Assembly (NCBI GenBank): GCA_937896105.1
Contig: CALBKR010000238.1
Coordinates: forward strand, 1-9,916
DNA length: 9,916 nt
Source of the DNA: an uncultured Bacteroidales bacterium
GTDB lineage: Bacteria; Bacteroidota; Bacteroidia; Bacteroidales; Bacteroidaceae
Reading direction: 5' to 3'
Position 1 is the stretch's first letter. Every line of letters begins with the position of its first letter. Below are positions 1-7,039 of this stretch, piece after piece. The position numbers and the translations under genes were made by a program. The notes beneath the pieces are model-generated. The model ran no database searches, was not told the DNA's origin, and saw only the letters and a list, made by a program, of their open reading frames with translations.

Positions 1-240
1 TTTGTCAACCTTTGGGACTAAAGTGGCATCCACTACATACGCTGCCCAAGATGTGGTTGTTGTAAGAAGAGTCTCAACATCACCCTGCTTCACATAAATC
101 TCATAGTACCAGGCACCCACCTCCTCGTTATATACAGGGCAGCCCTCATACTCAGCAGGACGCGATGTCGGCGTAGGCATATTGAACACAACCTTTATAT
201 CGGCACGGTTGTAATAGCGTGAGTGATAGTCGGGGTCAAC
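1..240 (-). pseudogene. Out-of-frame C-terminal continuation of the GH85 gene, partial at the window edge
   Basis: Reading the minus strand leftwards from about 240 gives 80 codons with no stop (VDPDYHSRYYNRADIKVVFN at its start, VVDATLVPKVDK at its end). It resembles an Ig/FN3-like accessory domain after a GH85 catalytic module, including EYEGCP and WYYEIYVKQGD. The preceding GH85 frame is offset by one base and hits TAA at 195-197. One extra C in the coding-strand CCCC run (232-235) would join the two as PLTPDYHSRYYN. The simplest reading is a one-base deletion, either real or a sequencing/assembly error. The 3' end lies beyond the left edge. Confidence 0.8.
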
Positions 241-2060
241 GGTTGTTCGTTGAAAGCTGCCGGGACAAATGCAAACTCGCCCAAGAGAACTTCATATTCT
301 GCATTTGTATCCTTAACCGAAAGACCCACACAACCGATTACATCACCAGCTTTGAGACCGGCCTCAGAAGCCTTTATTACAACCTCGTTCCACTCGCCTG
401 CCTTGATTTCGCCAGTAACTGGAACATACACGAAATTTTTCTCGCCATTCTGCTTTGCAACCATCAGTTCAAGATTCGATTCAGAAGCCTTTGGCTTGAA
501 TACAAGACGGAACTCGTCATCGGCCGAAGCCACGTTCCACTTTGTCGCGAAAAGACGCACGTCGGAGCGCTTGGTTGCACCATGTATCTTCAGGCAAGAG
601 CCAGCGAACCAGGCATCGTCGTATGTAAAGTCAAGAGCAACAGCATCGGCAGGAACACTCTTGCCGTCGCCATTGTCAACCCACCAGCGCCAAGTAGGCA
701 ACAAATCCTGCATACCGTAGTTGTACCATTTGTGATCCCAGGTAGTAACACCCTCCTTGTTGAAGAAACGGCCGTTACCCAAATTGAATCGTGTAACAAA
801 AGGAACCTCATCGAGTGTAGAGCGTTCGATTACAGCCTTTGCATAACCGTGCCACTTGCCGAGATCGCTGAAAGAAGATGTTATATTGTCATCGGTCACA
901 GCAGGAAGGTTGAGCACGTTGCGGTTAGCACCCGAGAAGAGCATCTCCTGCTTCTTCTGATACTCGTTCTGCACGGCATAGTCACTCTGACCACCCTCGG
1001 TAGAAGAGATATAGAGTTGGTTTCGGTCGTGAGCGCCCCATACAACAACGCTGACAGGCTGGTTCATAAGTGCTGTCCAGCCGGCATTGCCATACCTGCC
1101 ATAGCCACGGCCCTGCATATCAAAGCCCGCATATACATCGAATGTAGAACGACCCATATCCCTGGCTGTCTGCGCACTTGTCACCAAGTCGTTAGCATCC
1201 CAGTTGTAGTTAAGGAAGAATACATCTGTTACAGGCTGCCCTGTCTTTGTATCGTGGAACCAGGTATTATTTGCGGCATCAAGTCTACAGCCATTATCAG
1301 ACAACTGGCCTTGGTTCGACACATAGGCATACCAATCTACGTGGAAAGGCCAATTCAGTTCATCGGCAATCTTGTGGCACTCAGCTAAAAAGGCCTTGAA
1401 ATTATTGTTAAGCAGATACTCCCAGGTACCTTCGGGGTTGAAGCATAGACCATCGATACCATAATATTTCAGGAACTGAACAAGCTTGCGCGAATATTTG
1501 AACGTGTCGCCATAGGAGTTGGTGCCCTTTGTTGCAAGTTTGGCCAATGTCGCTCCGGGCTCGGAATAAGAGTTCACTTGAGCGCCCCAATCAATAAAGT
1601 AGGTACAACCGGTCTTTACACCGTTCTTGTGCGCAACATCGTTGAACGCGCCGGGTACACGCCAGAAACCGTTTGTCCAGTTCGAATGAATATCGACATA
1701 CTGCCACATATTGAAATTATCGGCATCAAAGTTATAGCGTGGCAATGCGCCCCACTTCTTGCTCATTTCACCGGTTGGAGCCATCCAACAGAATTTCTTG
1801 TTGTTCGAGTCGTCGAGGTTGTCGTTTGCCTGGTCACCCGGGCGGAAACGATCTTTCAACGGCACACGCGAAATCCAGAAGTTTTCATCTACATAAGCCC
1901 CATTGCCATTCCAAGGCTTGCCGGGTTCCCAAGCATCGAGAGCCGCCACAATGTCATCAGGTCTACCATCATCCACATATTTATCATGTGAAGGAAAACT
2001 TTGAGCCATAGCGCCCACAGCAAAGAGCGCGACTGCAAAAGATAGTAACTGTCTTTTCAT
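195..2060 (-). CDS. GH85 endo-beta-N-acetylglucosaminidase, main frame (catalytic domain), truncated by an apparent frameshift
   Basis: Predicted secreted enzyme that cuts the chitobiose core (GlcNAc-beta-1,4-GlcNAc) of N-glycans. Residues 1-19 form a Sec signal peptide (KRQ, hydrophobic stretch, cleavage after AMA before Gln20). There is no lipobox cysteine, so it is likely periplasmic or exported. The TIM barrel spans roughly 50-360. The family's catalytic Asn-x-Glu pair is visible as N208 and E210 in GIDGLCFNPEG. Further GH85-like stretches are VDWYAYV (241-247), FFLNYNW (281-287) and DVYAGFDMQGRG (308-319). A beta-sandwich-like region follows at about 450-605. The frame stops after 621 residues with a tail (LTPTITHAITTVPI) unlike the protein before it, while the homologous reading continues in another frame to the window edge (see 1-240). 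The start at 2060 is the first ATG that includes the signal peptide. Family assignment is confident; activity is inferred, and the catalytic domain itself looks intact. Confidence 0.88.
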   Translation of the reverse strand: MKRQLLSFAVALFAVGAMAQSFPSHDKYVDDGRPDDIVAALDAWEPGKPWNGNGAYVDENFWISRVPLKDRFRPGDQANDNLDDSNNKKFCWMAPTGEMSKKWGALPRYNFDADNFNMWQYVDIHSNWTNGFWRVPGAFNDVAHKNGVKTGCTYFIDWGAQVNSYSEPGATLAKLATKGTNSYGDTFKYSRKLVQFLKYYGIDGLCFNPEGTWEYLLNNNFKAFLAECHKIADELNWPFHVDWYAYVSNQGQLSDNGCRLDAANNTWFHDTKTGQPVTDVFFLNYNWDANDLVTSAQTARDMGRSTFDVYAGFDMQGRGYGRYGNAGWTALMNQPVSVVVWGAHDRNQLYISSTEGGQSDYAVQNEYQKKQEMLFSGANRNVLNLPAVTDDNITSSFSDLGKWHGYAKAVIERSTLDEVPFVTRFNLGNGRFFNKEGVTTWDHKWYNYGMQDLLPTWRWWVDNGDGKSVPADAVALDFTYDDAWFAGSCLKIHGATKRSDVRLFATKWNVASADDEFRLVFKPKASESNLELMVAKQNGEKNFVYVPVTGEIKAGEWNEVVIKASEAGLKAGDVIGCVGLSVKDTNAEYEVLLGEFAFVPAAFNEQPLTPTITHAITTVPI

Positions 2061-2091
2061 AATGATAAAGGTTAATTATAAGTTTAAAAAT

Positions 2092-2108
2092 TATTATCGG
2101 TGATAATA
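2092..2108. promoter_or_regulatory. Perfect 7-bp inverted repeat upstream of the GH85 start (operator-like)
   Basis: The sequence is TATTATC, three bases, then GATAATA. It lies 32-48 bp upstream of the GH85 start codon and just downstream of a candidate -7 element, so it would fall at or just after the transcription start. A second copy of the half sequence ATCGGT follows at once on the plus strand (ATCGGTGATAATATCGGT). This fits an operator or a short 5'-leader hairpin. No binding protein can be named. Confidence 0.35.
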
Positions 2109-2115
2109 TCGGTTG

Positions 2116-2123
2116 CTAAATTA
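2116..2123 (-). promoter_or_regulatory. Candidate -7 promoter element for the GH85 gene
   Basis: TAATTTAG on the minus strand matches TAnnTTTG at all fixed positions but one. It lies about 55 bp upstream of the GH85 ATG. No convincing TTTG is seen 19-22 nt further upstream, so the call is weak; a regulated promoter needing an activator would look like this. Confidence 0.3.
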
Positions 2124-2171
2124 CAATATTTTTATTATAAAATTGCATTTTAACAAAATAATATCCCCATA

Positions 2172-2189
2172 AAAGGACATTTATCCTTT
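2172..2189. promoter_or_regulatory. Inverted repeat in the divergent GH85-crp region
   Basis: AAAGGA, six bases, then TCCTTT. This 6-bp inverted repeat lies midway between the GH85 gene and the divergent Crp/Fnr-type gene, in an AT-rich setting. It could be a regulator site shared by both promoters. It is short enough to occur by chance in AT-rich DNA. Confidence 0.25.
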
Positions 2190-2266
2190 ATTGTAGCAGC
2201 AGCCACACAAAAACGCGCCAATGGTTAAAAAATACAAAAAGCCACGCCCCATTCACACTATTTGCT

Positions 2267-2274
2267 TAACTTAG
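2267..2274 (+). promoter_or_regulatory. Candidate -7 promoter element for the Crp/Fnr-type gene
   Basis: TAACTTAG, one mismatch from TAnnTTTG, lies about 30 bp before the start codon at 2305, at a typical distance for a short leader. No clear TTTG is seen at the -33 position. Weak support. Confidence 0.3.
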
Positions 2275-2304
2275 CAGTTAAATTCTAAAAGAGCTTTACA
2301 AAAG

Positions 2305-2970
2305 ATGTACGAATCACTCCTACGACTGCCATATTTCCAAGGAATGAGCAAGGACGACATAACTGCCATCCTGGGCAAAGTCCCCTTCGAGTTCAAACGG
2401 TTCGGGGACGGGGATGTCCTGTTCCGCCACGGTGAAAAATGTGAAAAGTTCATAATACTCACACAAGGCGCAGTTTCGGCAACCGCCTATGCCCCTGACA
2501 ACACATACAATCTCACCGAAGAACTTGAAGCACCTGCTGCAATAGAGCCATACTCCATATTCGGGTACAACACCGACTACAAGCGCGACTACATCTCAAA
2601 AGGCGACAGCGCAACGCTTGCCATAGACAAGCACCACCTTTTCGGCGAGCTCACCAAGCACGACATATTCACAATAAACCTTCTCAATATCATCTGCCAG
2701 AGAGCGCAACAGACAAGCCACAACAGTTGGAATTTCAACCAGACAACCATATCGGGGCGCATTGCACGCTTCATTGCACAGCGTTGCGAAACACTCAAGG
2801 GCGAGAAACACATATCGATAAAGATGGAGCGCCTCGCCACACTGCTTTGCGAAACAAGGCTCAACGTGTCGAAATCGCTCAACGAGATGCAGGCAGGCGG
2901 CTACCTGACCCTGCACCGTGGCGGCATAACAGTACACGCCATTGAAAGTATGCTCAAGGATTTCAAATAA
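2305..2970 (+). CDS. Crp/Fnr-family transcriptional regulator
   Basis: Cytoplasmic DNA-binding regulator of 221 residues, the usual length for the family. The cyclic-nucleotide-binding-like beta barrel spans about 5-115 (FGDGDVLFRHGEKCEKFIIL at 33-52 is typical of its first strands). A long dimerisation helix follows at about 116-160. A C-terminal winged helix spans about 172-210, with the recognition helix in ETRLNVSKSLNEM (183-195). The phosphate-binding cassette that contacts cAMP in true Crp proteins (Gly-Glu then Arg-Ser/Thr-Ala) is not recognisable; the region reads IFGYNT...DSATLAID. No Fnr-type N-terminal cysteine cluster is present. The ligand is therefore unknown and probably not cAMP. 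It is divergent from the GH85 gene, which may be a target, though Bacteroidota Crp/Fnr proteins often act on unlinked genes. The start at 2305 is the first ATG and puts the barrel in place without extra residues. Confidence 0.92.
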   Translation: MYESLLRLPYFQGMSKDDITAILGKVPFEFKRFGDGDVLFRHGEKCEKFIILTQGAVSATAYAPDNTYNLTEELEAPAAIEPYSIFGYNTDYKRDYISKGDSATLAIDKHHLFGELTKHDIFTINLLNIICQRAQQTSHNSWNFNQTTISGRIARFIAQRCETLKGEKHISIKMERLATLLCETRLNVSKSLNEMQAGGYLTLHRGGITVHAIESMLKDFK

Positions 2971-3002
2971 CGGACGAGAAACAACCGGCCACGACAAATA
3001 AA

Positions 3003-3032
3003 CCCGCGAAACGACACTGCGGGCACATTTTT
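3003..3032 (+). terminator. Likely rho-independent terminator after the Crp/Fnr-type gene
   Basis: CCCGC (3003-3007) pairs with GCGGG (3019-3023) across an 11-nt loop. A T5 run follows at 3028-3032. It is 32 bp past the stop codon, which is a sensible place. The stem is short and the T run starts 4 nt after it, so strength is uncertain. Confidence 0.5.
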
Positions 3033-3075
3033 GTCCTCCCATTTCGTAACCTCAAAAGAAAAAAGGCAAAGAAAG

Positions 3076-3107
3076 TTTGGCACAACCAAAGAAACACACT
3101 ATCTTTG
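3076..3107 (+). promoter_or_regulatory. Consensus Bacteroidota promoter of tRNA-Arg
   Basis: TTTG (3076-3079), 20 bp, then TATCTTTG (3100-3107), an exact match to the TTTG / TAnnTTTG consensus. Transcription should begin a few bases downstream, about 30-35 nt before the mature tRNA 5' end at 3148, leaving a short leader for RNase P to remove. Confidence 0.85.
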
Positions 3108-3147
3108 CAGTCGAAAATGAGCAAGGCTCAATTTCGCATATCAGGTA

Positions 3148-3221
<74 letters not shown>

Positions 3222-3222
3222 C

Positions 3223-3252
3223 AAAAAGAGGATGACTTGTCATCCTCTTTTT
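3223..3252 (+). terminator. Rho-independent terminator of tRNA-Arg
   Basis: AAAAAGAGGATGAC (3223-3236) is perfectly complementary to GTCATCCTCTTTTT (3239-3252) and ends in a T run. The stem starts two bases after the discriminator, so the tRNA is transcribed alone and its trailer is only the hairpin. Confidence 0.9.
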
Positions 3253-3280
3253 GTTTGTTGTGTATCAATAAAAGAGCTGT

Positions 3281-3299
3281 TTTGCAGGCTTGCAAAGCC
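3281..3299. repeat. Overlapping inverted repeats in the tRNA-transporter gap
   Basis: TTTGCA-GGCT-TGCAAA (3281-3296) overlaps GGCTT-GCA-AAGCC (3287-3299). Either could form a small hairpin or be a dyad site. They lie about 110-125 bp upstream of the candidate promoter of the transporter operon. The rest of the 214-bp gap shows nothing else that can be supported. Confidence 0.25.
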
Positions 3300-3405
3300 C
3301 TAAGTGATGCAGTTTATTAAACGTAAAGGAGTATTTCAGGCAAGTGCAACAACAAAAGAGCCTTTTTGTCCGTCACCTGTTTTTTATCGCAGAAAAACGG
3401 AAGAT

Positions 3406-3439
3406 TTTGTCATTATTTTTCGCATTTTAGTTATTTTTG
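3406..3439 (+). promoter_or_regulatory. Candidate promoter of the transporter-menG-menA operon
   Basis: TTTG (3406-3409) and TATTTTTG (3432-3439) match the Bacteroidota consensus boxes. The spacer is 22 bp, slightly longer than the usual 19-21. The -7 box is 27 bp upstream of the ATG at 3467, giving a short leader. This placement supports the ATG at 3467 over the upstream in-frame TTG at 3437, which lies inside the box. Confidence 0.5.
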
Positions 3440-3466
3440 TCACCTCAAAATGGCAAATATAAACAA

Positions 3467-4321
3467 ATGAACACCATCTGGATTGTAATGCCTATCCTAA
3501 TCGTGCTTATGTTCCTGCTTGGAACAGAGCTCAACAGGAAGGCTTTCGTGAATATTATCCGCAACCCCAAGGCTGTCATCATTGGGATGACAGGACAAAT
3601 AATATTGCTGCCTGCGATAGCCTTCACCATAGCCTGGCTGTTGGATATGCCACCGGTATATTTTATGGGTCTTGTACTCGTAGCCTGTTGCCCGGGCGGC
3701 AGTTCATCGAATGTCTTTTCGATGCTCGCGAGGGGCGATGTAGCGCTGTCAATAACACTCACGGCCACAAGCAGCATCATCACTATGTTTACACTGCCAC
3801 TCATTATGGGGCTGACATCACAGTTTGTTTCCCAAAGTGCAGGAATAGAGATTGAGCTGCCCATAGGCAAACTGCTGATGCAGAATATCGTGCTGCTTTT
3901 TGTCCCCTTGATTGCCGGATGGCTGTTCAGCCACCTTAAACCACAATTGGCAGCTAGAGTAAACAAGATACTCGGCAAGATAGCATTCCCGGCACTTATG
4001 GCACTGGCATTGCTCTTCTTCGTGCAATATACGCAAGAGATAATCGATAATTTCAGATTGACAGGAATTGCCTGCGCACTGCTCATAACTGCAAGTATGC
4101 TATGCAGTTCACTGCTGTCGCGCTCCGGCAGGCTTAACGATGGGCAACGCCGCACCATCGTAATAGAGGTCGGTATGCAGAACGCTGCACAGGCAATAGC
4201 CATAGCCACCTCGCCTTTTATATTCGACAGCGGAGAAATGGCAATTCCCGCAATAATATACGCACTCTTGATGAATGTGATATTATTGCTCTATGTAATG
4301 AAAATAAAACAGACAAAATAG
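3467..4321 (+). CDS. Bile acid:sodium symporter (BASS/SBF) family transporter
   Basis: Inner-membrane secondary transporter of 284 residues, the size of bacterial BASS proteins, with about nine or ten hydrophobic segments. Two family hallmarks are visible. CCPGGSSSN followed by ARGDVALS lies at 74-95, a crossing-helix region by family analogy. EVGMQN lies at 234-239, the second crossing region, which carries Na+-site residues in characterised members. Family members move organic anions with sodium: bile acids, pantoate or ketopantoate, pyruvate and other carboxylates. The substrate cannot be read from the sequence. The stop is only 5 bp before menG, and menA follows, so the three genes look cotranscribed. 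That suggests an organic acid linked to quinone metabolism or simply a shared promoter. The start is set at the ATG at 3467 because the earlier TTG lies in the promoter box. Confidence 0.9.
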   Translation: MNTIWIVMPILIVLMFLLGTELNRKAFVNIIRNPKAVIIGMTGQIILLPAIAFTIAWLLDMPPVYFMGLVLVACCPGGSSSNVFSMLARGDVALSITLTATSSIITMFTLPLIMGLTSQFVSQSAGIEIELPIGKLLMQNIVLLFVPLIAGWLFSHLKPQLAARVNKILGKIAFPALMALALLFFVQYTQEIIDNFRLTGIACALLITASMLCSSLLSRSGRLNDGQRRTIVIEVGMQNAAQAIAIATSPFIFDSGEMAIPAIIYALLMNVILLLYVMKIKQTK

Positions 4322-4326
4322 CAAGT

Positions 4327-5022
4327 ATGGCAAAGAAAGAGAAGATAAAGAGCCTTTTCGACAATATCGCTCCCGATTATGACAAGCTTAACCACATATT
4401 GTCACTCAACATCGACAAAGGATGGCGCCGTAAGGCTGTAAAGGAGATAGCCGACAGCGCAAAACCGCTAATAGTTCTCGATGTAGCCTGTGGCACCGGT
4501 GATTTCACTATTGAGATAGCCCGCAAGGCTGCCGAAGGCAGCAGCATCATAGGAATCGACCTGTCTGAGGGTATGATGAAGGTTGGGCGAGAGAAGCTCA
4601 AGGCTGCCGGCATAGACGCGACATTGGAATATGGCGATTGCGAAGCGCTCACCTACCCCGGCAGCTCTTTCGACCGCGTATCAGTCGGGTTTGGAGTACG
4701 TAATTTCGAGCACCTTGAGATTGGACTGAAAGAGATGTACCGTGTGCTGAAGCCTGGCGGCAAACTTGTAATTCTGGAACTATCCGTTCCATCAAACCCG
4801 GTCATCCGCTGGTGCTACAAGCTCTATTTCCTGAAAATACTCCCTGCTATCGGCGGATGGGTATCGGGCAACCGCGGAGCATACAAATATCTGCCGGCAT
4901 CGGTACTGCATTTCCCGGCACCCGACAAGTTTATTCCAATGCTGAAGGAGGCCGGGTTCGGCGATGTCAGGCACAAGGCCTTCACCCTCGGTATATGCAG
5001 GATGTACGTAGGCATAAAATAA
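4327..5022 (+). CDS. menG: Demethylmenaquinone methyltransferase (MenG/UbiE)
   Basis: SAM-dependent C-methylation of demethylmenaquinone to menaquinone, the last step of the pathway, at the cytoplasmic membrane face. It has 231 residues, a normal length. The N-terminal UbiE signature FDNIAPDYDKLNHILSLNID is at 11-30. SAM motif I, LDVACGTGDF, is at 51-60, and the acidic ribose contact is in GIDLS (76-80). GDCEAL at 103-108 and SVGFGVRNF (119-127) followed by MYRVLKPGGKL (137-147) are typical of the family. The C-terminal Y-x-LPASV-x-x-FP stretch (188-197) is also characteristic. It starts 5 bp after the transporter stop codon and is followed 9 bp later by menA, which makes its substrate. Ubiquinone synthesis is not expected in Bacteroidota, so the menaquinone role is the one to assume. 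Confidence 0.95.
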   Translation: MAKKEKIKSLFDNIAPDYDKLNHILSLNIDKGWRRKAVKEIADSAKPLIVLDVACGTGDFTIEIARKAAEGSSIIGIDLSEGMMKVGREKLKAAGIDATLEYGDCEALTYPGSSFDRVSVGFGVRNFEHLEIGLKEMYRVLKPGGKLVILELSVPSNPVIRWCYKLYFLKILPAIGGWVSGNRGAYKYLPASVLHFPAPDKFIPMLKEAGFGDVRHKAFTLGICRMYVGIK

Positions 5023-5031
5023 AAAAACCGT

Positions 5032-5907
5032 ATGTCAAGAAAGTGGATTGAAGCAATGCGCTTGAGGACTCTCCCGGTGAGCATAGCCGGAGTGCTGGCG
5101 GGGTGCGGATGCGCACTATGGCAGGGTAAATTCTCCATCATTCCGGCCGCAATATGCCTGTTGTTTGCCCTGACAGCGCAGATAGCCTCTAATTTCGGGA
5201 ATGAATACTACGATTTCAAGAACGGAGTGGACCGCAAAGGACGCGAAGGGTTCCGCCGCGGTGTTACCGAAGGCGACATAACACCGCAAGCAATGAAACG
5301 CGCAACATTTACAATGCTTGGCACCGCGGCTGCATTAGGATGCACTCTCCTTTTCTTTGGCGGATTGTGGCTATTGCCGACAGGTTGTGCAATACTGCTT
5401 TTTGCCCTTGCATACAGCACAGGCCCCTACCCATTATCGCACCACGGCCTTGGCGATGTAACGGTAGTGATTTTCTTTGGAGTCGTACCCGTCACGCTGA
5501 CCTGTTACTTGCAGACAGGAGAATGGAGTGAATTGCCGGCACTGCTCGGCACATCGGCAGCCACAGGGTTACTGGCTGCCAATGTCCTTATAGTAAACAA
5601 CTACCGCGATATGGAGGATGACAAGGCTGTCGGCAAACGCACTACCGTTGTAATCTTCGGCCGTCGCACGATGGGAAATGTGTATCTTCTTTCAGGAGTA
5701 ACGGCAATGGTCATAATGTTTCCACTATGGGCAAAGCTACCTTTGTGGGCGCTTGCAGTCCCTGTACTTTACCTTGCACTGCACACCGCCACCTGGTGGA
5801 AGCTCATTCATAGCCGTGGCACATCACTCAATCCCCTGCTCGGCCGCACAGCGATGAACCTGTTGCTCTTCACACTGCTATTGCTTGTGGTATCCGTTGC
5901 CGCATAA
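5032..5907 (+). CDS. menA: 1,4-dihydroxy-2-naphthoate polyprenyltransferase (MenA)
   Basis: Membrane UbiA-family prenyltransferase. It joins 1,4-dihydroxy-2-naphthoate (DHNA) to a polyprenyl diphosphate with loss of CO2, giving demethylmenaquinone, the substrate of MenG just upstream. It has 291 residues with about eight or nine membrane segments. The first aspartate-rich motif is N54-FGNEYYD-FKNGVD67 (N54, D61, D67), and the second is NNYRDMEDDKAVGKRT (189-204; D193, D196, D197). Both bind Mg-diphosphate in the family. The N-terminal WIEAMRLRTLPVS matches MenA rather than other UbiA members. The first motif has Glu58 within NxxNE, a common variant. There is no obvious terminator after the stop codon, so transcripts may read into fabG. 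Confidence 0.95.
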   Translation: MSRKWIEAMRLRTLPVSIAGVLAGCGCALWQGKFSIIPAAICLLFALTAQIASNFGNEYYDFKNGVDRKGREGFRRGVTEGDITPQAMKRATFTMLGTAAALGCTLLFFGGLWLLPTGCAILLFALAYSTGPYPLSHHGLGDVTVVIFFGVVPVTLTCYLQTGEWSELPALLGTSAATGLLAANVLIVNNYRDMEDDKAVGKRTTVVIFGRRTMGNVYLLSGVTAMVIMFPLWAKLPLWALAVPVLYLALHTATWWKLIHSRGTSLNPLLGRTAMNLLLFTLLLLVVSVAA

Positions 5908-5920
5908 CCGGTACTTGCAA

Positions 5921-5952
5921 TTTGTTTTTTTCACCCTCTTTTACTACATTTG
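5921..5952 (+). promoter_or_regulatory. Consensus promoter of fabG
   Basis: TTTG (5921-5924), 20 bp, then TACATTTG (5945-5952), an exact match to the Bacteroidota consensus, starting 14 bp after the menA stop codon. The leader to the ATG at 5992 would be about 33 nt. It shows that fabG has its own start of transcription even if the men operon reads through. Confidence 0.8.
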
Positions 5953-5991
5953 CCCCTACAAAATGGCGCAAGCCGCAAAACATACTTTATT

Positions 5992-6738
5992 ATGAGACTA
6001 CTTGAAGGAAAGACTGCTCTTGTAACAGGAGCTACACGAGGCATAGGCCGCGCCATTGCGGTCAAGTTCGCCCAGGCAGGTGCCGACATTGCATTCACAT
6101 ACCGCCAGATAAACAGCAATGCCGAGGAACTGGTAAAGGAGATTAAGGCACTTGGCGTAAAGTGCAAGGGGTACGCAGCAGACGCGGCCGACTTTGCAGC
6201 AACCGATGCAGTCGTAAAAGATGTTGTACGCGATTTCGGGCGCATAGATGTGCTTGTGAACAATGCAGGAATAACAAAGGACGGACTTATCCTGCGTATG
6301 ACCGAGGAGCAGTGGGACGCAGTCATCACCACGAACCTGAAATCGGCATTCAATTTCACCCGTGCGGTGGTTCCCGTGATGGCAAAACAGCGCATCGGCA
6401 GCATCATAAATATGTCATCGGTAGTTGGCGAGAACGGCAATGCCGGACAGTGCAACTACTCGGCATCGAAGGCAGGCCTCATCGGCCTTGCAAAATCAAT
6501 CGCAAAGGAGATGGGGCCTCGTGGCATAAGAGCCAACTGCATTGCCCCGGGATTCATTGTCACCGATATGACATCGGCAATATCAGAGGAGATGCGTGCC
6601 GAATGGGCAAAGACAATTCCATTGCGTCGCGCCGGAACACCCGAAGATGTGGCAAACGTAGCACTCTTCCTCGCCAGCGATATGTCGGCATATGTCAGCG
6701 GACAAGTCATCAACTGCTGCGGTGCTATGAGCTGCTAA
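5992..6738 (+). CDS. fabG: 3-oxoacyl-[acyl-carrier-protein] reductase (FabG)
   Basis: Cytosolic NADPH-dependent reduction of 3-oxoacyl-ACP to 3-hydroxyacyl-ACP in type II fatty-acid elongation. It is a classical short-chain dehydrogenase/reductase of 248 residues. The cofactor motif TGATRGIG is at 12-19, and NNAG is at 90-93. The catalytic tetrad is N115, S143, Y156 and K160, with S and Y 13 apart as in E. coli FabG. IAPGF at 184-188 and the C-terminal SGQVI (236-240) are typical. The tail NCCGAMSC has three cysteines where many homologues have a Gly-rich end; this is a variant without known consequence. The ATG at 5992 is chosen because the in-frame TTG at 5950 lies inside the promoter. Other SDR roles are possible, but similarity to FabG runs end to end. 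Confidence 0.9.
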   Translation: MRLLEGKTALVTGATRGIGRAIAVKFAQAGADIAFTYRQINSNAEELVKEIKALGVKCKGYAADAADFAATDAVVKDVVRDFGRIDVLVNNAGITKDGLILRMTEEQWDAVITTNLKSAFNFTRAVVPVMAKQRIGSIINMSSVVGENGNAGQCNYSASKAGLIGLAKSIAKEMGPRGIRANCIAPGFIVTDMTSAISEEMRAEWAKTIPLRRAGTPEDVANVALFLASDMSAYVSGQVINCCGAMSC

Positions 6739-6761
6739 AGAGAATACTTTATAATAAGAAG

Positions 6762-6796
6762 CTCCACACAGGCATTACGCTTGTGTGGAGTTTTTT
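6762..6796 (+). terminator. Strong rho-independent terminator after fabG
   Basis: CTCCACACA (6762-6770) pairs with TGTGTGGAG (6782-6790). The stem extends by GGC/GCT, including one G-U pair, to a 12-bp stem with loop ATTAC. T6 follows at 6791-6796. It is 23 bp past the stop codon. Confidence 0.92.
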
Positions 6797-7039
6797 ACAC
6801 ATTATCACTTGCGAACTGAAACAAACAGGGGATAAAAATTGTTATTTATAATAACGGTTCAAAATTATAAATTTCAAAACCACACAAAATAGAAAAATAT
6901 GGTGTAGAAGCATCCTATCACCGAAATCACACACAAGAAAAGTCGATTTGCGGGAAATGGCACAAGGTGTCAAAATTATCAAAAAGAGAGTGATATATAC
7001 CTATATCTCAATTAGTTGTAGAAATATAATAACATCAAA
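6797..7039. other. AT-rich intergenic DNA without a recognisable gene
   Basis: This stretch lies between the fabG terminator and the promoter of the small HTH gene. It holds an inverted repeat GTTATT-TAT-AATAAC at 6841-6855 and a nearby pair of TTCAAAA direct repeats (6857-6879). There is no tRNA-like fold and no ORF beyond 31 codons. Nothing more can be supported. Confidence 0.5.

Noticed and set aside
195..260. Programmed -1 ribosomal frameshifting as the explanation for the split GH85 gene
   Set aside because: No slippery heptamer (X XXY YYZ) sits in the correct phase in the overlap and no strong downstream stem was seen. A one-base deletion in the C run is simpler.
219..1388. A 389-codon open frame on the plus strand opposite the GH85 gene
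   Set aside because: It is a shadow of the GH85 gene's codon pattern. Its translation is rich in Cys, Ile and His with no domain, while the minus strand has signal peptide, catalytic motif and fold.
3307..3462. A 51-codon open frame (ATG at 3307, TAA at 3460-3462) just before the transporter gene
   Set aside because: It spans the transporter promoter boxes, its composition follows the AT-rich DNA, and it resembles no protein family I recognise. It is likely chance.
3445..4209. A 254-codon open frame on the minus strand opposite the transporter
   Set aside because: It is antisense to a clear BASS-family protein, and its Ser/Ile-rich translation has no recognisable motif.
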